A program made the position numbers and the translations under genes. The notes beneath the pieces are model-generated. The model did not search any database. It saw nothing but the letters and a program-made list of their open reading frames with translations, and had not been told where the DNA came from. A stretch of DNA of 12,030 bases from Euperipatoides rowelli (Eukaryota; Onychophora; Udeonychophora; Euonychophora; Peripatopsidae): the NCBI GenBank assembly GCA_003024985.2, contig PXIH01S0016733.1, one strand, 5' to 3'. This document shows, piece after piece, positions 8,379 to 12,030 of this stretch (position 1 is its first letter; each line of letters starts with the position of its first letter).

Positions 8379-11025
8379 TTTTAAATTTAAAACAGCTTCC
8401 CCCCCCCCCCCCTTCTTTTACTTTGTCATTATTTTTTATTTTTAAAGGTTTTATGCATATCTTGATAATGCGGCATGAACAATTCTCTCATTTCTTGTAT
8501 GCAGTAAATCAGTTTTTCATAGTGAAAGAGTCGGTTACAGTGAACAAATCGTTCATGAATGACCAATCACCAATATATTTTCACTGAACAGTGTATTGTA
8601 AACTGCATTATGATATACAGTACTTACAGTATATGTCAAAAACTGAAGTACTGTATCTAAAAAGTGTTTAATATTTACTATTAAATTTAATTTAAAATAT
8701 ATATTTAAAAAGTTTTATTTCATTTTTTAATTTATTAATTTTAATCCTTTAATAGCTATTAATGTTGAATTAGGTTGAATGTTGTCTGGACTACATCACT
8801 GAGTGTGCTAAGAATGATGGGAACTTGTTGGAAGCAGCTATCAGAGCTGCCAGAGTCCGTTGTTCTGTTGGAGAAATTACTCAAGCCATGGAGAAAGTAA
8901 TTATATATTTTTTAATTTAATAGTGCATAATATTAGTTCAATCCCTCTGGGTTGTAAGTGGCTTAAATAGTGCCCATATGAAGTAATAATTATAATAGTA
9001 CGGTATTACTTTTTAATGTTTTATATAAGATTATTTATTTTATATGTTCTGCACATGGTTTCTATTACCGTATGTCATATTATTTCAGGGCATGTTTTAA
9101 TTACTGTAAGAATACTTGTTGCTTTGTTCCAATGTTTTTAGGATATTTAAATGATGTTTTAATATTCAAGGATTGAGATAGAGATTTGAATTTTTTAAAA
9201 AACATATAATGAATAAATATTTATTTTTGGTGGAAATTAAGTCCCTAATAAGACAAATTCATATTTATAAAATTATTCTAATAAATCCTATAGTAATATG
9301 CCTAATTAGTGCATACTTTTTTTTCCCGTAGTGTGTATATTAATTTTTTGATAGACTTATTGGGTATCATAATCTTCTGATTTTCAAAATTTTCTTTACG
9401 AGAATTTAAAGCTATAAAAAGCTGATATTAAAATATATTTTCAAGATAAGGTAAAAAATAGGTTTTCATTTTTTTTAAGGGTTTAAACATCTGGATAAAG
9501 TGTATCAAAAGTAGGCTACATGCTATTCCTATAACTCTATCTGTTTTGAGACAATTGATTTACTGTATATTCAGTATGTACTGTATTACATTAACAGCTA
9601 ATCAGAGTCTAAAAGCTGAGGCTCACCATTGATTATTAGTTATTATAATATGAACTTGTAAGATTGTTTTTTTTTAAAAAAAATAACATTATTTGCAAGG
9701 GTGATATACCGAGTCTGATACCTGGGATCTTATCAGTTTTAGTGCCAGTAAATATAAGAACACCATAAGCTTATTGTGTATTATTTTTTGTAAGCATATA
9801 TTTGCATCACATAATCAATAATATACAGTACATATGACATTATGGAAATTATCCAGAATGAGAATAAAATCCAAAATATGCTTTTAAATAATTTATACTA
9901 ATAATTTTTTTTAAAAAAAAAGAAATATTTAAGATTCAGTGCATTTAACAAATATCAGATTTTTTTTATGGGGGGGGGGGGGGTAGCTGCTACTTTAAAT
10001 AATATTGCAAAATCATGTTACTGTTATGTCAAATGAGAAAAACTCATTCTAAATTTGAAACTCATAATCATATGCACATCTAGTTGCATATATTTTGACA
10101 GAATAAGAAACCTATTATGTAGAGTTAACTGCATATATTTCGACAGCAATAACCACAACACAGGACATTAATTTAGACTTTATTAATAGTTTATCAACAA
10201 ACTAGCAGCATTCAAATAACTGAAATACAAAATTAATACAGTCGCTTAAAAAATACATATCAAATAAAAACAATTTTTTTTAATAGGTATTTTCTAGACA
10301 TGTTGCAACTGACCGAATGGTAAGTGGAGCTTATAGAACAGAATTTGGAGAAACAAAAGAAATACAAGCGGTTATTAAAAAAGTTAATGTAAGACATGTT
10401 TATGTAATTTATCACATTAAATTGTTTAAACGCTTTTTCAATATTTATGATTATGGAATCACACTGTATTGAAATAGGAATTTTTAGAGTTTGAAGGTCG
10501 TCGACCTCGGATTTTAGTTGCTAAAATGGGTCAAGATGGACATGATCGTGGAGCCAAAGTAATTGCTACTGGATTTGCTGACATTGGTTTTGATGTAGAT
10601 ATTGGGCCTTTGTTTCAAGCAAGTATTCGACAAATTTTCAGTATAATCTATGTTGATTTTTTTTTTCTTTTATAATTTACCCTAATTTAACATCATAATT
10701 TATAGACTTAATGAATTTTATTTGATACGTTTCAGACTCCTAAAGAGGTTGCTCAGCAAGCAGTTGATGCTGATGTTCATGTAGTTGGCGTCAGTTCCCA
10801 AGCAGCTGCTCATAAAACTTTAGTTCCAGAACTTATTAATGCTCTCAAAGAACAAGGTCGACCGTAAGTAATTTTCTTTATAACATAAATAGGATTCATA
10901 CCGTCAACTAATAATATATATTTTTTGTGTGTCTAGGGAGATTCTCGTCGTCTGTGGTGGGGTGATTCCTCCTCAAGATTACGAATTTCTATATCAGGCT
11001 GGTGTTAGTAGTATTTTTGGACCAG
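302..11025 (+). CDS. MMUT: Methylmalonyl-CoA mutase, mitochondrial (3' part of gene, eight exons)
   Basis: Spliced coding sequence: 302-385, 4701-4806, 5425-5561, 8774-8896, 10287-10388, 10478-10618, 10736-10863, 10937-11025. The sum is 910 nt, or 303 codons plus one base. The enzyme isomerises (R)-methylmalonyl-CoA to succinyl-CoA with adenosylcobalamin in the mitochondrial matrix, the last step of propionate, Val, Ile, Met, Thr and odd-chain fatty acid breakdown. Recognised by [62 protein letters not shown] and [12 protein letters not shown]. It matches human MMUT (as remembered) without gaps over about residues 422-725: the end of the TIM barrel, the linker and almost all of the B12 domain. 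The His of DGHDRG (codon 10541-10543) matches human His627, the lower cobalt ligand. The 5' exons and a last exon of about 25 codons are outside the window. Oddities are SxQ in place of SxL in the B12 motif and one GC-AG intron. Confidence 0.97.
858..869. repeat. C12 homopolymer
   Basis: Run of 12 C in an otherwise AT-rich intron. Similar C or G runs occur at 3-10, 8301-8320, 8399-8412 and 9970-9983, so they are a feature of this genome or locus. Confidence 0.9.
1351..1377 (+). repeat. Copy of a dispersed short repeat (AGTRTGAGAATATG...CTAATAA)
   Basis: AGTATGAGAATATGAGGACTAATAA here resembles 7001-7027, which reads AGTGTGAGAATATGGATGGCTAATAA: one indel and a few substitutions. The part upstream (1215-1350) has moderate GC and may belong to the same element, but I could not align it confidently. 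The start of the copy at 7001 overlaps a motif found again at 4987 and 7223. Confidence 0.5.
1808..1898. repeat. Tandem duplication, 47-bp period, two units
   Basis: Unit 1 (1808-1854) and unit 2 (1855-1898) both begin TAGAATTAATCCAAA, continue TATTAT(AT)GAATGAAGAA and then CAGATTRGAT. They differ by a few substitutions and one 2-base indel, so this is a moderately old local duplication. Nothing suggests coding. Confidence 0.85.
2100..2125. repeat. 26-bp perfect palindrome
   Basis: The left half TACTGTATATGTG is followed directly by its exact reverse complement, with no spacer. Each end is the TACTGTA/TACAGTA word common in this window. It could be a recombination-derived repeat or the remnant of short terminal inverted repeats. 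Confidence 0.88.
2376..2597 (-). mobile_element. Degraded non-LTR retrotransposon remnant, C-terminal end of ORF2 (antisense to MMUT)
   Basis: A 73-codon open stretch on the minus strand contains [13 protein letters not shown] followed by LGDFVKGVK. This resembles the extreme C-terminus of CR1/Jockey-like LINE reverse transcriptase proteins, which typically read RVxxxWNSLPxxVxxAxSxxxFKxxL. The usual Trp before NSLP is Phe here, and the sequence N-terminal to it does not align in one frame, so the copy looks decayed and 5' truncated. The match covers about 30 residues only. The motif-bearing part is about 2447-2510. It could be a chance resemblance. Confidence 0.42.
3533..4463 (+). mobile_element. 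Decayed LINE (non-LTR retrotransposon) 3' fragment with poly(A) tail
   Basis: A reverse-transcriptase ORF is visible in pieces. [10 protein letters not shown] (3542-3571) resembles the catalytic (L)FADDT box. [15 protein letters not shown] (3623-3667) matches the VKDLGVxxDxxLxFxxH block, and continues [27 protein letters not shown] (3764-3808) matches LYxSLxxPxLEYGS. [15 protein letters not shown] follows at 3851-3895. After a shift to another frame, 3957-4202 ends with [13 protein letters not shown] and FSSFKRNL, the usual LINE C-terminus (WNSLP...SFKxxL), then a TAA. In-frame stops lie at 3608, 3731 and 3773. The non-coding tail runs to AATAAA at 4446-4451 and A10 at 4454-4463, consistent with a retroposed 3' end. 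FADDT to VKDLG is far shorter than usual, implying an internal deletion or that the FSDDT match is chance. Subfamily not determined; inactive. Confidence 0.72.
4701..4806 (+). CDS. MMUT: MMUT exon B (35 codons + 1 nt, phase 0/1)
   Basis: Acceptor CCATTATTAG, donor CAAG|GTTTAA. Encodes [20 protein letters not shown] and [15 protein letters not shown], then the first G of a Glu codon completed in exon C. GGMAKA and [10 protein letters not shown](R/K)RQARID are hallmarks of the large mutase subunit family (MMUT and bacterial MutB/Sbm) in the linker after the barrel. The donor has T at +3 (GTTTAA), which is a weak match to consensus. Confidence 0.96.
4807..5424 (+). other. MMUT intron B-C (618 bp, GT-AG, phase 1)
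   Basis: Donor GTTTAA, acceptor TTTTTATTTTTAG with a good pyrimidine tract. It contains a short copy of the dispersed repeat (GATCCTGAAGT at 4987-4997, followed by a tail with AATAAA at about 5025) and an inverted/direct repeat cluster at 5200-5250. No coding signal of its own. Confidence 0.9.
5200..5250. repeat. Short inverted repeat with duplicated right arm
   Basis: ACAATAAACTCTTTA (5200-5214) pairs, with one mismatch, with TAAAGAGTGTATTGT at 5219-5233, and the same 15-mer is repeated exactly at 5236-5250. The result is one left arm that can pair with either of two right arms. Probably a small slippage or duplication product. Confidence 0.75.
5425..5561 (+). CDS. MMUT: MMUT exon C (2 nt + 45 codons, phase 1/0)
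   Basis: AA completes GAA (Glu), then [40 protein letters not shown] and RNPKE, then the donor GAA|GTAGGC. The human segment is [27 protein letters not shown]. The region is the linker between the barrel and the B12 domain, and QIxKLKxxRxxR is typical. The exon C-D junction aligns to the human protein residue for residue, so no exon is missing between them. Confidence 0.96.
5582..5608. repeat. A17-T10 homopolymer block
   Basis: A run of 17 A followed directly by 10 T, then CT6A5. It lies 20 bases inside the donor of the intron after exon C. This is a low-complexity block prone to length variation and self-pairing. Confidence 0.85.
6654..6773. repeat. Tandem repeat, ~61-bp period, two units plus a partial
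   Basis: Unit A (6654-6714) and unit B (6715-6773) share GGTAC(C/A)GG, TTCTAGGT(G/A)CATTAGTA and GGATAGGATTG-type blocks in the same order. A third partial copy upstream (6630-6653) carries GGTACTGGGTTG and CAGAAAT. The units differ by about 10-15%, so this is a diverged minisatellite. Base composition is richer in G than the surrounding intron. Confidence 0.75.
6991..7027 (+). repeat. Fullest copy of the dispersed GATCCTGAAGTGTGAGAATATG repeat
   Basis: CAGATCCTGAAGTGTG at 6991-7006 is 15/16 identical to the inner part of the right arm of the inverted repeat at 7223-7238. Its GATCCTGAAGT also occurs at 4987-4997. The following GTGTGAGAATATG...CTAATAA matches 1351-1377. Together they suggest one short interspersed family with at least four fragments in these introns. 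Confidence 0.5.
7179..7242. repeat. 27-bp perfect inverted repeat with 10-base loop
   Basis: The left arm 7179-7205 starts TTTGCACACTTCAGAATC. The right arm 7216-7242 is its exact reverse complement. The loop 7206-7215 is TTATTCATAT. A transcript through this intron would fold into a 27-bp uninterrupted stem. The arms carry the CAGATTCTGAAGTGTG motif of the dispersed repeat, so two head-to-head repeat ends, or a foldback/MITE-like element, are the simplest source. A perfect stem without bulges is less typical of a conserved microRNA. Confidence 0.93.
7837..7993 (+). other. Exon-like orphan open segment inside intron C-D (unrecognised)
   Basis: A stretch with coding-like composition is bounded by a good acceptor (GATTTTCTTCAG, with T runs before it) and a possible donor (TTTCAG|GTTTAT). 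The frame open across it (about 7827-8078, beyond the putative donor) reads [20 protein letters not shown] then [20 protein letters not shown] do not recognise the protein. It does not fit MMUT: the flanking exons join in phase 0, and read in that phase the segment gives a stop (TAA) at its fourth codon; its length (157) is also not a multiple of three. It may be a poison cassette exon, a piece of another gene or retrocopy, or chance. Confidence 0.3.
8279..8446. repeat. Duplicated poly-C/poly-T unit (two copies)
   Basis: Copy 1 (8279-8376): GATTTAAATTTCAAATCAGC, TT, C20, TTC, T50, AAA. Copy 2 (8377-8446): GATTTTAAATTTAAAACAGC, TT, C14, TTCTTTTA, then a broken T-rich tail ending TTTAAA. The matching flanks show a tandem duplication of a whole unit, not two independent homopolymers. 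Exact run lengths are vulnerable to sequencing or assembly error. Open frames here encode only poly-Pro/poly-Phe and are artefacts. Confidence 0.88.
8774..8896 (+). CDS. MMUT: MMUT exon D (41 codons, phase 0/0)
   Basis: Acceptor GTTGAATTAG, donor GAGAAA|GTAATT. Encodes [40 protein letters not shown] and K. The human segment is [41 protein letters not shown], in which GDGN, A(R/S)RAR and VGEIT are family-wide. This ends the linker and leads into the small B12 domain. The start is fixed by gapless continuation from exon C. Confidence 0.96.
9970..9983. repeat. G14 homopolymer
   Basis: Run of 14 G preceded by a T run and TATG. Equivalent to poly-C on the minus strand, like the other C runs in the window. 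Confidence 0.9.
10085..10146. repeat. Short direct repeat TGCATATATTTYGACAG, 45-base spacing
   Basis: TGCATATATTTTGACAG (10085-10101) and TGCATATATTTCGACAG (10130-10146) differ only by TTGA versus TCGA, a CpG-to-TpG type change. Two copies only; origin unknown. Confidence 0.7.
10287..10388 (+). CDS. MMUT: MMUT exon E (34 codons, phase 0/0)
   Basis: Acceptor TTTAATAG, donor GTTAAT|GTAAGA. Encodes [20 protein letters not shown] and [14 protein letters not shown]. Human reads [34 protein letters not shown]. [13 protein letters not shown] is an invariant-looking block just before the B12-binding domain. First of four closely packed 3' exons. Confidence 0.97.
10389..10477 (+). other. MMUT intron E-F (89 bp, GT-AG)
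   Basis: Donor GTAAGA (near consensus), acceptor TTGAAATAG with a weak pyrimidine tract. Phase 0. A second AG 8 bases downstream (TTTTTAG) would break the frame, so 10477 is chosen. Confidence 0.92.
10478..10618 (+). CDS. MMUT: MMUT exon F (47 codons, phase 0/0), cobalamin-ligand exon
   Basis: Encodes [40 protein letters not shown] and DIGPLFQ. It carries the DxHxxG motif as DGHDRG at 10535-10552; its His (10541-10543) is the lower axial ligand to cobalt in base-off/His-on B12 enzymes. The Rossmann-like start of the B12 domain ([15 protein letters not shown]) is fully conserved. The exon must end at CAA (10618) because exon G continues [13 protein letters not shown]; the following intron begins GCAAGT rather than GT. 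Confidence 0.97.
10619..10735 (+). other. MMUT intron F-G (117 bp), GC-AG type
   Basis: Junction CAA|GCAAGT...GATACGTTTCAG|ACT. The 5' splice site has GC in place of GT, while the other donor positions (AAGT at +3 to +6) match consensus strongly, as is usual for natural GC-AG introns handled by the major spliceosome. Using the GT four bases downstream would shift frame and meet a stop (TAA) in exon G. Confidence 0.88.
10736..10863 (+). CDS. MMUT: MMUT exon G (42 codons + 2 nt, phase 0/2), SxL-site exon
   Basis: Encodes [42 protein letters not shown] and CC of a Pro codon. Human reads [43 protein letters not shown]. The second B12 motif (SxL) falls exactly 41 residues after DGHDRG, at AGT-TCC-CAA (10793-10801), giving Ser-Ser-Gln: the Ser is kept but Leu is Gln, and the following AAGH is AAAH. 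Donor CC|GTAAGT is full consensus. Confidence 0.97.
10864..10936 (+). other. MMUT intron G-H (73 bp, GT-AG, phase 2)
   Basis: Donor GTAAGT, acceptor TTTTTTGTGTGTCTAG. Smallest intron in the window. Confidence 0.93.
10937..11025 (+). CDS. MMUT: MMUT exon H (1 nt + 29 codons + 1 nt, phase 2/1)
   Basis: G completes CCG (Pro), then [20 protein letters not shown] and AGVSSIFGP, then the first G of a Gly codon; donor CCAG|GTAATT at 11026. The GG of [12 protein letters not shown] (10956-10961) is the third B12 motif, 27 residues after SxQ, within the usual 26-28. It lines the nucleotide tail of cobalamin. Human continues [20 protein letters not shown] to the end; that last piece is not in the window. 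Confidence 0.96.
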
Positions 11026-11630
11026 GTAATTTGTATTACATACCTTCTGCCTTTTTATATGCAGTCTAGTTTTTTTTTAAGATTTTAAATGCATTAGTGT
11101 TGAAATTGATTTTCGCAATTCACTGCAAAGTCCAATCAATACAGAAACATCATATTACTTTCAATTAATTTTATTATAGTTACGAATCTTACTATCATAT
11201 AAAATACATTAGCCAACTAAGGCTTCATTAAAAAAACAAGGTGCTCCCACAATGCACCATATTACATCGCACTGCAAAGCAAATTCAAATTGGCTGTTAT
11301 ACTTATCACACGATATAATTTGAAAAATATATTAATGATACTGATGCATCACATATGCATGGATCTGTCAATAATGTTATATATACACATGGTGAATGAA
11401 ACTTGGTAGATAGGGATTAATTTAAAGTTCTAGGCTACATTGGCTACTGCAGTAACATTAAGGACCAGCTGGATAGAGTTAACAAAGACAAATAATTATC
11501 TATAATTATATTAACATTGGTTAGTCTTGGTGTAAATAATCAACTATGTAAATAATATAATGTACATAACTGACTTAATTCCATATACTTTCATGCGCAA
11601 GCTCCATTTTACTTTTGTCACTATAGGCAT

Positions 11631-11811
11631 ATTAGACCAACTACTCCACCAACTTTTACTGGTGAAACAATAATAACCACTTTTGATTAGGTGAAATACT
11701 TATGACCACCAATTACCGTGCTCAATAACATAACTATCCATTTACCAGGTGCAGTAATATAACCACCCATTAACAGGTGCAATAGCATGTCCACTTATTA
11801 CCGGGTGCAAG
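11631..11811. repeat. Minisatellite, 28-29-bp period, about six diverged units
   Basis: Consensus about AAYATAACCACC, then NATTACCAGGTGCAAT. Approximate units: 11631-11671 (longer, diverged), 11672-11697, 11698-11726, 11727-11755, 11756-11783, 11784-11811. Each contains an ACCA/TCCA-type block, then TTAC(C/A)(A/G)GGTG or a variant, ending CAAT/CAGT/CAAG. Similarity rises toward the 3' units. Not coding. Confidence 0.82.
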
Positions 11812-11843
11812 AATATCATGTGAAAAAGAGACCGAGCTCAAGA

Positions 11844-11900
11844 TGACGTCAGACTAACGTCAAAAAAATGAGATCTACAAGAGGTTGCTCCCTCTAGTGG
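11844..11900. promoter_or_regulatory. CRE-like TGACGTCA and CTCF-like CCACTAGAGGG words (tentative)
   Basis: TGACGTCA (11844-11851) is the palindromic full CRE consensus, with a half-site ACGTCA a few bases on (11857-11862). On the minus strand, 11887-11900 reads CCACTAGAGGGAGC, close to the CTCF core CCASYAGRKGG. Both lie in an intronic patch with higher GC than its surroundings. Short words of this kind also occur within repeats, so function is unproven. Confidence 0.25.
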
Positions 11901-12030
11901 TAAATTCTTATAACAATGAAAGTATTGAACTAATACACTGTAATTATCTACAGCTAAAAATATACAGTAAATACAGTACATATTGCATACAGTATATAAA
12001 AATTACAACTACTATAGGCATGTTCGTCAT

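Larger units (their letters stand above)
5562..8773 (+). other. MMUT intron C-D (3212 bp, GT-AG, phase 0)
   Basis: Donor GTAGGC. The acceptor is TTAATGTTGAATTAG, with a poor pyrimidine tract. It begins with an A17/T10 block (5582-5608). The part 6120-6900 has higher GC and TG-rich character, with CpG words such as TACGGTA, and includes a 61-bp tandem repeat. It also holds a 27-bp perfect inverted repeat, an orphan exon-like segment (7837-7993) and a duplicated poly-C/poly-T unit (8279-8446). The stretch 7440-7560 has a short open run ([17 protein letters not shown]..., then a stop) that I could not assign to anything. Confidence 0.9.
8897..10286 (+). other. MMUT intron D-E (1390 bp, GT-AG, phase 0)
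   Basis: Donor GTAATT, acceptor TTTTTTTAATAG. No coding signal found. It contains several TACTGTA/TACAGTA words (9103, 9561, 9580, 9822), CpG forms TACGGTA (8999-9005) and TACCGTA (9066-9072), a G14 run (9970-9983) and a short direct repeat (10085-10146). The rest is plain AT-rich sequence. Confidence 0.9.
11026..12030 (+). other. MMUT intron H-last (5' part, >1005 bp, phase 1)
   Basis: Donor GTAATT. I scanned to the window end for the expected last exon (a frame reading T-R-I-P after an AG) and found none, so the intron continues past 12030. Contents: AT-rich sequence, a 28-29-bp minisatellite (11631-11811), then a higher-GC patch 11812-11905 with TGACGTCA and CCCTCTAGTGG, and a cluster of three TACAGTA words at 11962-11996. 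The words CTATAGGCAT recur at 11621 and about 12012. Confidence 0.85.

Noticed and set aside
8246-8587. 113-codon open frame with long Pro and Phe runs
   Set aside because: Product of translating the poly-C and poly-T cassettes; not a protein.
302-11025. Horizontal transfer of a bacterial mutB
   Set aside because: Eight exons with ordinary spliceosomal junctions and close gapless similarity to animal MMUT; nothing suggests recent transfer.
11631-11811. CRISPR array
   Set aside because: The repeats adjoin directly with no spacers, are diverged, and lie in an animal intron.

Overview
The window is nuclear DNA from an intron-rich, AT-rich animal, carried on the + strand by one gene: the 3' half of mitochondrial methylmalonyl-CoA mutase (MMUT). 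Eight exons join without a break into 303 codons plus one base of the next codon. Each junction keeps frame. Aligned without gaps to human MMUT as I remember it, they cover about human residues 422 to 725 of 750. The 5' half of the gene and a last exon of about 25 codons lie outside the window. Introns, GT-AG (once GC-AG) splice sites, degraded non-LTR retrotransposon pieces and long homopolymers exclude a prokaryotic source. The protein and repeat content suggest an invertebrate; I cannot name the group securely.

Layout: 1-301 end of an intron; 302-385 exon A; 386-4700 a 4.3 kb intron holding a tandem duplication, a 26-bp palindrome and two retrotransposon remnants on opposite strands; 4701-4806 exon B; 4807-5424 intron; 5425-5561 exon C; 5562-8773 a 3.2 kb intron with a 61-bp tandem repeat, a 27-bp perfect inverted repeat, an orphan exon-like open segment and a duplicated poly-C/poly-T unit; 8774-8896 exon D; 8897-10286 intron; then exons E to H (10287-11025) packed closely with introns of only 89, 117 and 73 bp; 11026-12030 start of another intron with a 28-29-bp minisatellite.

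Exons A to D encode the end of the substrate-binding barrel and the linker; exons E to H encode the adenosylcobalamin-binding domain. The B12 motif is present with canonical spacing (DGHDRG, 41 residues, SxL position, 27 residues, GG), but the Leu of SxL reads Gln. The intron after exon F begins with GC instead of GT. No second intact gene, RNA gene or CRISPR array was seen. The most interesting non-coding signals are the heavy excess of TACAGTA/TACTGTA words (possibly decayed TACGGTA/TACCGTA), a dispersed short repeat family tied to the long inverted repeat, and the exon-like island at 7837-7993.
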